From Methylobacterium sp. CB376 (GTDB taxonomy: Bacteria; Pseudomonadota; Alphaproteobacteria; Rhizobiales; Beijerinckiaceae), in the NCBI RefSeq assembly GCF_029714205.1, contig NZ_CP121648.1, positions 1,984,001 through 2,048,000 on the forward strand: 64,000 nt of DNA, written 5' to 3'. The notes under the pieces were generated by a model. That model saw nothing but the letters and a program-made list of their open reading frames with translations, made no database searches and had not been told where the DNA came from. Every line of letters begins with the position of its first letter. The first letter of the stretch is position 1. The position numbers and the translations under genes were made by a program. Below are positions 36,481 to 45,216 of the stretch, in pieces.

Positions 36481-36924
36481 TGGCAGCGAAGAGGTGTGAC
36501 AAGGCCCAAGGGCGCATTTCGGCGAATCCCAGGATGCCGCGCATCGACGACCTGAGGTGCAGTCTGCGAGACGTCCCACGACAAGACCAAAAAGGCGCTC
36601 CGCAGAGTGGTCGTTCAGGCAACGCCAGCGCGAGGACCACGCCGTATCTCCGGCCGCGCGGGCGGCCGGCCAACGCCGACGTGTCGCGCCAGGATCGCTT
36701 GCCTCCGGGCCGGGCGAGCACCCTCTCGCGAGGCGTGCATGATCTGCGCGTTTCGCGCGGCCGCCCGCGCGGTCATCCGGCCCGCCGCGTGGCGGGGCGG
36801 GGAGCGCGTCGCCTCGACACGCCCCTTCGCGCCCGGTCGGGCCGCCCGACCGCGCGGATTCGCGTGCCTCATCGAGAAGGGGCGATCCCACCCGGGAGCG
36901 GAACCCCGCGCCGGGCCGCGCTCA

Positions 36925-37066
36925 CACGCGGTCCGGTTGATGGCTTCGCCATCTCCCATTTCGGCCATGCGGATGTCGGCGTCGCTCAGGCGCCGCGCCC
37001 AGGCGCCGCGCAGGCTTGGGATCAGGGATCCGCTTCGATCAAGCGGATCCCGGATCAGGCCCCGGC
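36925..37066. repeat. Class B dispersed repeat, copy 4
   Basis: It reads GGTTGATGGCTTCGCCATC, CGGATGTCGGCGTCGCTCAG, CGCCGCGCAGGCTTGGGATC and the closing palindrome GATCCGCTTCGATCAAGCGGATC. Copy 2 (14540-14735) has the same parts in inverted orientation. It reaches the stop codon of the GGDEF gene. Upstream DNA from 36481 shows no supported gene. Confidence 0.75.
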
Positions 37067-38461
37067 GCACGCGCGGGCGGAGTGCGGGGCGAGGCGCACG
37101 ACGCCGCGCCCCGCCGCCTTGGCGGCGTAGAGCGCCTGGTCCGCCAGCCGGTAGAGGCCCTCCCCGTCGAGACTGTCGCGCGGGGCGAAGGCGACCCCGA
37201 TGCTCACCCCCACGGTGAGCGGGGGAAAGCCCGCGAGGGCGAAGGGGGCGTGGAGCGCCTCGATCAGGCGGCGGGCCATGGCCTCGGCATTGACCGGCTG
37301 GTTCGTGCGGGTCTGGAGAATCACGAACTCGTCCCCGCCGATCCGCGCCGCCGTGTCCTCGGTCCGGATGATGCGCCGGATCCGCTCGGCCGCGGCGCAC
37401 AGGAGCGCGTCGCCGGCCGCGTGGCCGAAGCGGTCGTTCACCTCCTTGAAATGGTCGAGGTCGAGGCAGAGCAGCGCGAAGGCGCCGCCGTAGCGCTGCA
37501 CCAGGGCCAGTTCCTGCTGCAACCGGTCGCGCAGCAGCAGGCGGTTCGGCAGGCCCGTGAGCGCGTCGTGGAGCGCCAGATGCGCGATCCGGCTCTCCGC
37601 CTCCTTGCGCTCCGAGATGTCGCGCACCGCCGCCACGTAGCCGGTGGGCAGGCCCGTCCCGCCCTCGCGCATCACGCTGAACGTCGCCTCGACCCAGACG
37701 AAGCGGCCGTCCTTGCGCCGGTAGCGCTGCCGGCCCACGACCCGGTCGGCCTCGCCGCGGCTCACGCGGTCGAGCAGGGCGCGGTAGCCCGCCGCGTCGT
37801 CCGGGTGGACGCCGTCGATCGGGCGGGTGCCGACGAGTTCCTCGGGCGCGTAGCCGAGGAGGGGGAGCGAGGCCGGCGAGACGTAGCGCCGGGTCGTATC
37901 CGCGTCGGCGAGCACGATCATGTCGGAGGCGCTCTCGGCCAGGAGCCGGAAATGCGCCTCGCTGGTGCGCAGGACCGCCTCGGTGTGGCGCAGGCGCAGA
38001 TGCGCGCCGACGATCGCCGCGAGATCCGCGAGGCGCGCGCGCTCCTCGGGCGAGACGCGGCGCGGGGTCGGGCCGAGCACGGCCAGCACCCCGAGGCGCA
38101 GGCCCGGAGCCAGGATCAGCGGAACTCCGGCGAAGAACCTCAGGGAGGTCCCGCGCGCCCGGCCCGCCTCGGAGACGCGCGGATCCTCCGCCGCATCCTC
38201 GACCACCAGCACCTCGTCGCCCAGGAGGACCTGCGCGCAGAGCGCGGCCGCCCGGGGCGCCTCCGCGACCGGGAGCCCGCACGCCGCCTCGATCCGGTGG
38301 CCCTCCGCCCCCGCGCGCGACACCAGGGCGGCCGGCAGGCCGAGCAGGGCCGCGGCCGTGCGGCACATCGCGTCGAGGTGGGACTCCGCCCCACTTCCGA
38401 ACGGCCGCGGACCCCACGCCGGATCCGGGCGTCTCGTCACAGCAGCAGTCGAAACGGACAT
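37055..38461 (-). CDS. GAF-PAS-GGDEF diguanylate cyclase
   Basis: This 468-residue cytoplasmic sensor makes cyclic di-GMP. A GAF domain covers about 20-150. A PAS/PAC domain covers about 160-285 (SASDMIVLADADTTRRYVSP ... GYVAAVRDISERKEAE). A GGDEF domain covers about 290-455, with the intact active site GGDEF and the RxxD inhibition site RTED five residues before it. No membrane helix is present. ATG 38461 is preferred to TTG 38476. The inputs sensed by GAF and PAS are unknown. Confidence 0.92.
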   Translation of the reverse strand: MSVSTAAVTRRPDPAWGPRPFGSGAESHLDAMCRTAAALLGLPAALVSRAGAEGHRIEAACGLPVAEAPRAAALCAQVLLGDEVLVVEDAAEDPRVSEAGRARGTSLRFFAGVPLILAPGLRLGVLAVLGPTPRRVSPEERARLADLAAIVGAHLRLRHTEAVLRTSEAHFRLLAESASDMIVLADADTTRRYVSPASLPLLGYAPEELVGTRPIDGVHPDDAAGYRALLDRVSRGEADRVVGRQRYRRKDGRFVWVEATFSVMREGGTGLPTGYVAAVRDISERKEAESRIAHLALHDALTGLPNRLLLRDRLQQELALVQRYGGAFALLCLDLDHFKEVNDRFGHAAGDALLCAAAERIRRIIRTEDTAARIGGDEFVILQTRTNQPVNAEAMARRLIEALHAPFALAGFPPLTVGVSIGVAFAPRDSLDGEGLYRLADQALYAAKAAGRGVVRLAPHSARACAGA

Positions 38462-38930
38462 GCGGCCTGCCTGCAAGTCTGCCGATCGATCAGGATGAAC
38501 CGACCCCGCTGTTGTAGAGCGGCTTCCGAAAAAATCCCTTAATCGGCTCCTGGACGGCCCGGATTCTTCCGGAAGTTCCAGATCTTAGGCCCAATTGGGG
38601 AGCCCCGTGGGTGTCCTGCGGCCGGCGAAGACCGAGACGGCGGAGATCACATCTCCGACATGGCTATGCCGGATTAGCTATGTCTGTCAAAGATTGTAAA
38701 AGTCTCGATGGTGTTTTCGGTGTGACTGCGCGGTCAGATTGTGATGACGTAAGGATAGAAGCATTGCCTGATATTTTGCGTCAAGGCGCTGTCCATGAAG
38801 GCGAAACTTGCCGGGATTGACGCCGCGTGACGGCCCCGAGCGGCCGGACAGGGGCAAGGGGTGGGATGCGCTCAGGGCCCGGGGCGCAGGATCAGCCGGT
38901 TCCGCGAGGCGCCGAGCACCGCCCGGTCCG
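38462..38930. other. Gene-poor stretch upstream of the GGDEF gene
   Basis: About 470 bp. The part 38640-38820 is less GC-rich and contains a 46-codon frame from 38680 without a ribosome site, which I do not accept as a gene. Nothing else is seen until the oxidoreductase remnant. Confidence 0.5.
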
Positions 38931-38934
38931 CCTC

Positions 38935-39330
38935 GGCCGGCCGCCTCCTCCATGCCGATCCCCTCCTGCCTCGCGACCAGCGCCTCCGCCTCGACCACGA
39001 GGTGGCTCGCAGGGGTGCCGTCCCGCCGGATGCCGAGGTCGCCTGAGGAGCCGAACACCGCCTTGCCGACGAGCGCTGCCGGGCCTTCGCGGACGCGGCC
39101 CGCGAAGTCGCGCCCGGGGGTGCGGGGCGGAGGCGCGGGGCGGAGGCGCGGGGCGGAGGTGCGGGGCGGGGGTCCGGGGCGGGGGTCCGGGGCGGGGGTC
39201 CGGGGAAAGACCGCGGAGGGCATCGGGCCGAGCGCCGCCTTGGCGTCGGAGGGGTTCACGGCCGCGGCCTCGCCGGCGACCAGGGCCTCGTCCGCGCGGG
39301 CGCGGCCGATCTCCCGCCCATCCGGGATCC
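38935..39330 (-). pseudogene. MDR-family oxidoreductase remnant with in-frame 13-bp repeat expansion
   Basis: On the minus strand, about 90 residues of a zinc-free MDR quinone-oxidoreductase-like protein remain: LVAGEAAAVNPSDAK, MPSAVFPRTP, GRDFAGRVREGPAALVGKAVF, GDLGIRRDG and VVEAEALVARQEGIGMEEAA. Both the start and the NAD(P)-binding half are missing. Between PRTP and RTPGRDFAG lies a low-complexity insert of 26 residues. This is 78 bp, exactly six 13-bp units, so the frame is kept. Confidence 0.65.
39121..39205. repeat. Tandem array of a 13-bp GC-rich unit, 6.5 copies
   Basis: Units of the type TGCGGGGCGGAGG or TCCGGGGCGGGGG follow each other from 39121 to 39198, six full copies, with a half copy to 39205. 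The left copies share GCGGAGG and the right ones CCGGGGC, so two sub-variants spread separately. It lies inside the MDR remnant. Confidence 0.85.
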
Positions 39331-39394
39331 TCTCGGCGCTGCCGGGCCGGGCCGATCCGGGGCCGGCGCCGGGACCGCGGACCTGATCGAGGGC

Positions 39395-39556
39395 ATGGCC
39401 GACGAGGCGGCCGGCCACGCCAAGCAGGGGATCGACGGCCTCACGGGCGACCGGAAGCTTCAGGCCGAGGGGAGGGCGCAGGAGCTGAAGGGCCGAGCGC
39501 TGAAGGGGCTCGGCGAAGCCAAGGACGCCGTCGAGGCGATCCGCGAGACGTTCTGA
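39395..39556 (+). CDS. CsbD-family small stress protein (short form)
   Basis: The frame encodes 53 residues matching the CsbD family: MADEAAGHAKQGIDGLTGDR, KLQAEGRAQELKG, then a second AxxGxGEAKDAVEAI repeat. CsbD proteins are abundant stress-induced small proteins of unknown mechanism. Family members usually start 8-10 residues earlier, and homologous codons (TADLIEG) do precede this ATG without any start codon, so the gene may have lost its true 5' end. Confidence 0.6.
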   Translation: MADEAAGHAKQGIDGLTGDRKLQAEGRAQELKGRALKGLGEAKDAVEAIRETF

Positions 39557-39589
39557 CCGGGCAGGCCCCGGCCCGGCCGGGGCGGCCCC

Positions 39590-39715
39590 CGGCGCGGGGC
39601 GCTCGGCGACGACGAGGCGGCCCGCCGGCTCGGCTGCGAGCCCGGCACGGTCGAGAGCCGGCTCGGCCGGGGCCGGGCGCGCCTCGCCGCCCTGGTCGGC
39701 GGGGACGCGGCCTGA
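39590..39715 (+). pseudogene. ECF sigma factor C-terminal fragment (region 4)
   Basis: The frame from about 39596 ends LGDDEAARRLGCEPGTVESR, then LGRGRARLAALV and a stop. This is the helix-turn-helix of sigma region 4.2 in ECF sigma factors. The rest of the gene (region 2 and most of region 4) is absent; the sequence just before is GC-rich low complexity and follows the CsbD stop. Confidence 0.5.
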
Positions 39716-39723
39716 GCCGGGCC

Positions 39724-41544
39724 TCAGCTCGCGCGCAGCAGCGGCACGGCGCCGGGCTCGGCGAGGGGGGCGGTGCGGATCGGCACCGGGCCGCCGCTGC
39801 GCGGCCCGCCGCGGCAGTCGAGCGGCAGCACCACCACCACGCGGGTGCCGCGGGCGACCGAGCTCTCGAGCAGCAGTTCGCCGTCGTGCAGGCCGACGAG
39901 GCCCCGCACCACGGAGAGCCCGAGCCCCGTGCCCTCGTGCATCCGCGCATAGGCCGCCGAGTCGCCCGCCTGGAAGAACGGATCGCCCAGCCGCGGCAGG
40001 TCGGCCTCCGCGATGCCGACGCCGGTATCGGTGACGGACATCTCGATGCGGTCGTAGATCGCCCTCACCGCGACCGTGATCCGCCCGCCCCGCGGCGTGA
40101 ACTTCACGGCGTTCGACAGCAGGTTGATCAGCATCTGGCGGCAGGCGCGCGGATCCGCCGTGAGTTCCGGCAGGTCGCGGGGGACGTCGCGCATCAGCTC
40201 GATGCCGCCCTGGTCGGCGCGCAGCTGCATCAGGTCGCAGCAGCCGTTGACCAGGGCGCGCAGGTCGAACGGTTCCGGCGCGAAGTCGAAGCTGCCGCTC
40301 TGGATCTTGGTGAGGTCGAGGAGCGCGTTCACGACCTCCAGGAGGTGCCGGCCGGAGCCGTGGATGATCGCCGCGTATTCGCGCTGCCGCTCCGGCGGCA
40401 GGGCGAGGTTGGCCTCGGCCGAGAGCATCTCGGAGAAGCCGATGATCGCGTTGAGCGGGGTGCGCAACTCGTGGCTGACCACCGCGAGGAAGCGGCTCTT
40501 GACCGCGTCGGCGCGCTCCGCCTCGGCGCGGGCCTGCTCCATCTCCTCCGCGTGGCGGCGCTGCTCGGACACGTCGCGGGTCACCGCCACCACGGCGCTG
40601 TGGTGGGGGGCGCCGGCCCGCGCGCCGGGCGGCACCCGGTGGGCGCGCATCTCGACCCAGATCACCCGGCCCGCCTCGCCCGAGGCTGCGAGGTCGGTGT
40701 GCAGGCGCACCTGCACGGTCACCGGCCCGTCGAGGCTGCCCGCGTCGCTGATCGCCTTCAGGAAGGCCGGCCGGTCCTGGACGTGGATCCGGCCGAGGAG
40801 GCCGCGGCCGAGGAGCGTCTGCGGCGCCGCCCCGGCCAGGCGCAGCGCCCCGCGGCTCGCCTGGACCACGCCGCCGCCGCGGTCGTGCCAGGTCACGAGG
40901 TCGTCGATGACGTCGAGGAGCAGGGCGTTGCGCGCCGAGGCCTGCTGGAGGCGGTCGTTCCAGCTGCCCTCGCGACGCCGGAATTCGAGCGCCAGGGAGA
41001 GCACGTGGCAGATCGCCGTGACGGCGAAGACCGGCATCGCCAGGGCCGCCGACCAGGCGAGCGGGGGTTCCGCGGGCGGGTCCAGGCAGGCGATCGCGAC
41101 CGCCGCCGCCGCCGCGATCCCGGCCGCCGCGATGGCGGCCCGGTGGGTGCCGGCCATCAGCGCCTCGATCGGGATCAGCGCGAGCCAGAGCGTCGCGGCC
41201 GAGACCGGACCCCCGGTGAGCTGCGCGAGGCAGACGATGAAGCCCGCATGGGCCGCGGCCGAGAGGGCGTGCGCCGGGGTCAGCCGCCCCGTCCGGGCGA
41301 GCAGGAAGGCCGCCACCACCGGCAGCATGAGGCAGACGGCGACGCCCGCCTCCAGCAGCGACGGCACCCCCCGCCAGAGCAGGTAGGGGGGCAGCAGCGC
41401 CATGCTCACCGCGCCGGTCGCCAGGCGCGAGATCAGGAAACGCTCGTGGCGGCCCCGCTCGCCGGATTCCTCCGAGACGGAGTCGTGCACGAGGCCCGCG
41501 AGGCGGGCGTCGATCAGGGTCGCCAAGGCCTTGTTGATACGCAC
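39724..41544 (-). CDS. Membrane-anchored PAS sensor histidine kinase
   Basis: A 606-residue kinase. About five to six hydrophobic helices occupy roughly 40-185. A PAS-like domain follows (LLLDVIDDLVTWHDRGGGVV ... VVAVTRDVSEQRRH). The dimerisation/phosphoacceptor helix reads FLAVVSHELRTPLNAIIGFSEML. The ATPase domain has NLLSNAVKFTPRGG, DTGVGIAEADLPRLGDPFFQ and GTGLGLSVVRGL. The layout resembles PdhS/DivJ-type kinases of alphaproteobacteria, but no partner regulator is adjacent. The start is uncertain: GTG 41544 (VRINKALATLIDARL) is taken over TTG 41598. Confidence 0.88.
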   Translation of the reverse strand: MRINKALATLIDARLAGLVHDSVSEESGERGRHERFLISRLATGAVSMALLPPYLLWRGVPSLLEAGVAVCLMLPVVAAFLLARTGRLTPAHALSAAAHAGFIVCLAQLTGGPVSAATLWLALIPIEALMAGTHRAAIAAAGIAAAAAVAIACLDPPAEPPLAWSAALAMPVFAVTAICHVLSLALEFRRREGSWNDRLQQASARNALLLDVIDDLVTWHDRGGGVVQASRGALRLAGAAPQTLLGRGLLGRIHVQDRPAFLKAISDAGSLDGPVTVQVRLHTDLAASGEAGRVIWVEMRAHRVPPGARAGAPHHSAVVAVTRDVSEQRRHAEEMEQARAEAERADAVKSRFLAVVSHELRTPLNAIIGFSEMLSAEANLALPPERQREYAAIIHGSGRHLLEVVNALLDLTKIQSGSFDFAPEPFDLRALVNGCCDLMQLRADQGGIELMRDVPRDLPELTADPRACRQMLINLLSNAVKFTPRGGRITVAVRAIYDRIEMSVTDTGVGIAEADLPRLGDPFFQAGDSAAYARMHEGTGLGLSVVRGLVGLHDGELLLESSVARGTRVVVVLPLDCRGGPRSGGPVPIRTAPLAEPGAVPLLRAS

Positions 41545-41656
41545 ACCGCCACGCCAGCACCGGGGACCCACGAGGCCTCCAGCACCCCTCGACTCCAACG
41601 CCCCGACCCTCGCAGAGCCGGCTTAAACGATCGTTAGACGAGGCGGCGCGGCCGGC

Positions 41657-41902
41657 TCAGCCCGTCATGGCGCGGGCCTCGTAGCCGGCCCGGGCCAGCG
41701 CCTGCGCCACGTCGAGGGCCTGCGCGTCCGTGGTGACGCTCACCCGGCCCTGGCCGAGATCGACCGCGACCGCCGCCTCGGGGTCGAGCCGCCGCAGCGC
41801 CCGGGTGACGGCCTCGACGCAGCCGCCGCAGGTCATTCCCTCCACCTGCATCAGCAGTTCCACGCGCTCGCCCCCGCCGGGCTGCTGTCCCTGATGCGCC
41901 AT
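41657..41902 (-). CDS. Heavy-metal-associated (HMA) copper-chaperone-like protein
   Basis: An 81-residue protein with one HMA domain: metal motif MTCGGC after LLMQVEG, then the typical helix CVEAVTRALRRLDPEAAVAV and DLGQGRVSV. Two conserved cysteines bind Cu(I) or another soft metal. It is probably a CopZ-like chaperone, although no P-type ATPase is next to it. The ATG follows CAGGAGTGC. The histidine kinase follows on the same strand after 112 bp. Confidence 0.88.
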   Translation of the reverse strand: MAHQGQQPGGGERVELLMQVEGMTCGGCVEAVTRALRRLDPEAAVAVDLGQGRVSVTTDAQALDVAQALARAGYEARAMTG

Positions 41903-41987
41903 GATCCGCACTCCTGAAATCCGCGCCCCCGCCGGGCGGGGCGGCCGCCGGGGCCGCCGGGCGGATGTCGGGCCGGCCGCGCCCCGG

Positions 41988-42057
41988 GGCAAGGGGCGCA
42001 GGGCAAGGGGCGCAGGGCAAGGGGCGCAGGGCAACGGGCGCAGGGCAAGGGGCGCGG
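41988..42057. repeat. Tandem array of a 14-bp unit, five copies
   Basis: GGCAAGGGGCGCAG repeats five times; copy 4 has one C for A-G change (GGCAACGGGCGCAG) and copy 5 ends GCGG. It lies in the divergent gap between the HMA gene and the TipF-like gene, about 150 bp before the latter's start. Confidence 0.85.
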
Positions 42058-42204
42058 CGCCAGGGGCGCGGGGCGTGCGGCGCCGCAAGAAGCCCGGGGA
42101 CGTGACCGGGCGCCCGCTTGCGGGGGCCGCGAGGCTCGGCGACAAGTTCGGGATGTCCGGGCCCATGGGCCCGCCGGTCCGCGAGTTTCGGGAGGTGCTC
42201 CGCC

Positions 42205-43689
42205 ATGGCCCTGACGACCGGCCGCCGTGCCGAAGGGCCGTCCGCGGGTCTCGTCTCCCTCTGCCTCGCGGCGCTGCTCGGCGGCGGCCTCTGCCTCACG
42301 GTGGCGTTCCTCTCCGCGCCCGCCCTCGGCGTGGTGGCGGGGCTCGCCCTGGTCTGGAGCATCGCCGCCAGCGTGGCGGCGGGTCTCGGCTGGCGGGCCG
42401 CCCGGCGCGCCGCCGCGCAGGCCGAGAAGCTCTCGGGCGAGGTCGATCTCCTGTCGCGGCGCCTGCTCGCCCTGGAGCAGCGCCCGGCCCCGGCGGCGGG
42501 GCCGGAGCCGCCGCGTCAGCAAAGCGGCGAGGCCGATCTCTCGGAACTGACCGCCGAGATCGGGCTCCTCGGCAGCATCGTGCGCGAGATCGCCGTGACG
42601 GTGGCGGCGCAGGACCAGGAGATCGCGCGGCTGAAGCAGCCGCCCCCGCCGCCGCCTCCCGCCTCCAAGAATCCCATTCCCGAGCGTCCCGCTCCCGAGG
42701 CTCCTCGCCCGCCCGCTTCCGAGCCGGGGATCCGCCCGCGGAGCGAGGCTCCGCCGCGGGGTCGGTCCCTGCCGGGGGAGCAGGCCGCGCCGCGCCCCTT
42801 CGTGCCGGAGCCCGCCCTGCCGCGCCCGGTCGCCTCCGGCGCCGAGGCGCGGCGGCGCGAGCAGGCGATCCTGGAGGCCCTGACCCAGGGCGGGCTCGAA
42901 GTGCATCTCCAGCCCATCGTCAGCCTCCCCCAGCGCAAGGTGGCCTTCTACGAGGCGCTCACCCGCCTCAGCCTCGGGGAGGCGCGGCTCACCCCGGCGG
43001 AGTTCATCCCGACGCTCGAACGCCACGGCCGCACCACGGAACTCGACCGGCTGATGCTCGCGCGCGTGACGGCGATCGGCCGCCAGCTGGCGGCGCGGGG
43101 CAGCACCGCCGCGGTGGCCTACGCGCTCTCGCCGAGTTCGCTGTTCGAGCCCGGCTTCCTGCGCGGGCTCGGCCGGCTGATCGAGGCGCATCCCGAACTC
43201 GCCGGGCGGATGATCCTGGCGCTGCCCCAGCGCAGCCTGCGCAGCCTCGACGGCGAGCAGAGCGCGGCGCTCGCCGCCCTGCGCGGGCGGATCCCCCTCG
43301 CCCTCGACCGGGCGGGGGATCTGCGCTTCGACGGTTCCGCCCTCGCGGCGCTCGGCATCGCCTACGCCAAGGTGCCGGCGGACCTGCTGCTCGGCCGGCG
43401 CGGCGGCACCCCGGAGGTCGCGCCGGAGGACCTCGCCGCGGCCCTGGCGCGCGCGGGCATCCGGCTGATCGCCGAGGCCGTGGAGCGCGACGCCGACGTG
43501 CCCGACCTGATCGACCTCGACCTGCCGCTGGCCCAGGGGGACGTCTTCGCCGCGCCCCGGATCGTGCGCCCCGAGGTGCTCCAGCCGCCGGAGGCGCCCC
43601 CCGAGCCGGAGCCGCCCGACCCCGCGCCGCCGGCCGAGGACCCGCCGGTGCGGCGCTCCTTCCGGGATTTCCTGCGCCGGGCGGTGTAG
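42205..43689 (+). CDS. TipF-like membrane protein with degenerate EAL domain
   Basis: This 494-residue protein has two N-terminal hydrophobic helices (about 15-60), a coiled-coil stretch (about 65-145), a long Pro-rich linker (about 147-215) and an EAL domain (about 225-455). EAL is kept as YEALTRL and the late Lys and Glu remain (YAKVP; IAEAVE). The metal-binding Asn is replaced (YALSPSS) and the DDFGTG loop is lost (LDRAGDL). So cyclic-di-GMP binding rather than hydrolysis is likely. The architecture matches TipF, the flagellar-pole protein of Caulobacter. The start follows GGGAGGTG. Confidence 0.8.
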   Translation: MALTTGRRAEGPSAGLVSLCLAALLGGGLCLTVAFLSAPALGVVAGLALVWSIAASVAAGLGWRAARRAAAQAEKLSGEVDLLSRRLLALEQRPAPAAGPEPPRQQSGEADLSELTAEIGLLGSIVREIAVTVAAQDQEIARLKQPPPPPPPASKNPIPERPAPEAPRPPASEPGIRPRSEAPPRGRSLPGEQAAPRPFVPEPALPRPVASGAEARRREQAILEALTQGGLEVHLQPIVSLPQRKVAFYEALTRLSLGEARLTPAEFIPTLERHGRTTELDRLMLARVTAIGRQLAARGSTAAVAYALSPSSLFEPGFLRGLGRLIEAHPELAGRMILALPQRSLRSLDGEQSAALAALRGRIPLALDRAGDLRFDGSALAALGIAYAKVPADLLLGRRGGTPEVAPEDLAAALARAGIRLIAEAVERDADVPDLIDLDLPLAQGDVFAAPRIVRPEVLQPPEAPPEPEPPDPAPPAEDPPVRRSFRDFLRRAV

Positions 43690-43696
43690 GGGCGCC

Positions 43697-44656
43697 TCAG
43701 CGTCCGGGCCAGTCCCGGTAGGCGAGGCGCCGGGCGGCGCGGCGCACCCGGTCGGCCGGGGTGAGGCCGAGCACCCGCGCCCGGTAGGCCGGGTCGCCGA
43801 CGATCCGGGCCAGATTGTCCGAGAGGGTGCGGGCGAAGCCGGTCATGCTGAAATTCGCCTCCCAGAGCGCCCGGCAGCGCCGCTGGCGCGCCGGCACGTC
43901 GTCGTCGCGCCAGACCGCCCGGATGGCCTCGACCAGCTGTCGGCGGCTTGCGGCCACGACGAGCGTGTCCTCGAACCGGCCGGCGCGGACCTGCGGCAGC
44001 AGGCCGCCGGTGTCGAGCATCACCGGGATCCGGCCTCGCGACAGGACCTCGTACATGCGCACGGTCCAGTTGCCGATGCCGCGGTCGCAGACCACGAAGT
44101 CCGACTGCTCGATGTTGGCGGCGAATTCCGCGGCGGCCTGCTCGACCGGCAGGCCCTGGGCCCAGAACTTGTCCCGGATGATGTAGTTCGAGGTGAAGCC
44201 CGGGGTGCGGGCGAGATACGCGAGCGTGCGCCGCCGCGTGCCGCGGTTGCGCAGGGTGCCGCAGAAGCCGATCACCGGCGTCGCGCCCGGCGGCTTGGCG
44301 ACGATCCCCTCCGGATGCGTGATCCAGACGTAGGGCAGGATGAATTCGTGCGGCAGCCGCCACGCCCGCGTCAGGCCGGTGCGGTAGACGATCGCGTCCC
44401 GGCCCGGCGCGTCGATGATGACGTCGTAGTCGGTCTGGGCGAAGACGACGAGGGGCTTGCCGCCCCCCTCGACGACGCCCTCGACCCGGCAATGGACATG
44501 CGTGCGGGCGTCGCGGACGAGGCTCGGGACCACCACGAGGTCGCTCTCCGCCTCGCTGCCCACCCGCTCCAGGGCGGCGTGCGACAGGAAGATGCGCAGG
44601 AACGGGTCGGGCTCGGCCGGGAGGAAGATCTTCGGGAGTCTGTCGCCTTCGTCCAC
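43697..44656 (-). CDS. Exostosin-like glycosyltransferase family protein
   Basis: This 319-residue protein has the exostosin-type pattern: ESDLVVVPSLVRDARTHVHC, PHEFILPYVWITHPEGI and GFCGTLRNRGTRRRTLAYL. It ends with the nucleotide-sugar-binding region FVVCDRGIGNWTVRMYEVLS then GRIPVMLDTGGLLP, as in exostosin and related GT47-like enzymes. It has no signal peptide. It probably adds a sugar to a surface polysaccharide; substrate unknown. It converges on the TipF-like gene. Confidence 0.75.
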   Translation of the reverse strand: MDEGDRLPKIFLPAEPDPFLRIFLSHAALERVGSEAESDLVVVPSLVRDARTHVHCRVEGVVEGGGKPLVVFAQTDYDVIIDAPGRDAIVYRTGLTRAWRLPHEFILPYVWITHPEGIVAKPPGATPVIGFCGTLRNRGTRRRTLAYLARTPGFTSNYIIRDKFWAQGLPVEQAAAEFAANIEQSDFVVCDRGIGNWTVRMYEVLSRGRIPVMLDTGGLLPQVRAGRFEDTLVVAASRRQLVEAIRAVWRDDDVPARQRRCRALWEANFSMTGFARTLSDNLARIVGDPAYRARVLGLTPADRVRRAARRLAYRDWPGR

Positions 44657-44689
44657 GGTCGTCCGCCCGCCCGCCGCACCGGGGCTCGT

Positions 44690-44732
44690 CTAGAGCAGGA
44701 TCCGATCGCGTTGCAATCGGGGGCTGCTCTAG
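44690..44732. repeat. Class A-related palindrome (copy 5)
   Basis: CTAGAGCA (44690-44697) and TGCTCTAG (44725-44732) enclose CCGATCGCGTTGCAATCGG. The same CTAGAGCA...CGATCACGTTGCAA block is read on the minus strand in copy 4 (62095 leftward). It lies at the left border of the deleted polyamine permease genes. Confidence 0.7.
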
Positions 44733-44736
44733 GTTC

Positions 44737-45216
44737 TTGATGTTGCCGCATTTTCTGCGACGGACCGGTGGCCCCTCCTGCGGGCGGTGCGCGAGCGCAT
44801 GGCCCTGCCTGGCGGCCGCCGGGCTCGTCGTCGGGGCGGCGAACCTCTTCCTGCCCTTCATGATCCTGCCGATCTATGCGGTGATCCGGCTGATCGACCC
44901 GCGCCTCTCGGAGGCGCCGGCGACGCTCGGGGCCGCGCCCCTGCGCCGCTTCCGCGCCGGGACGCTGCCCCTGACCCTGCCGGGGCTCGTCTCGGGCGCC
45001 GCCTTCATGGTCTCGCTCGCGGTGTCGATGTACGTGGTGCCGAGCCTCGCCATCGGCGACCGCTACCAGACGCTCGCGACGCTCACGGGCCGCGCCTTCC
45101 CGTTCATGCGCAACGAGGAACTGGCCTCGACCGCCGCCACGATCCTGCTCGTCCTCGCGGTTGCGATCGTGGTCGGTTCGACGCCGCCGGCGCGCCGCCT
45201 GGGGGGCAGCGCATGA
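44737..45216 (+). pseudogene. Polyamine-type ABC permease PotB remnant (5' half lost)
   Basis: From about residue 28 on, the frame is the C-terminal half of a binding-protein-dependent permease of the spermidine/putrescine class: NLFLPFMILPIYAVIRLIDP, the EAA loop in EAPATLGAAPLRRFRAGTLP and FMVSLAVSMYVVPSLAIGDR. The first three helices are missing, and the region before begins at a palindromic repeat. Its stop overlaps the next permease start (ATGA), as in intact pot operons. Confidence 0.75.

Noticed and set aside
36461..36721. Possible transposase remnant next to the AT-rich island
   Set aside because: No DDE, IS-family or helix-turn-helix motif was recognised in any frame and no terminal inverted repeats were found.
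38680..38820. 46-codon frame in a less GC-rich stretch
   Set aside because: No ribosome site, no recognisable domain, and no neighbour supports it.
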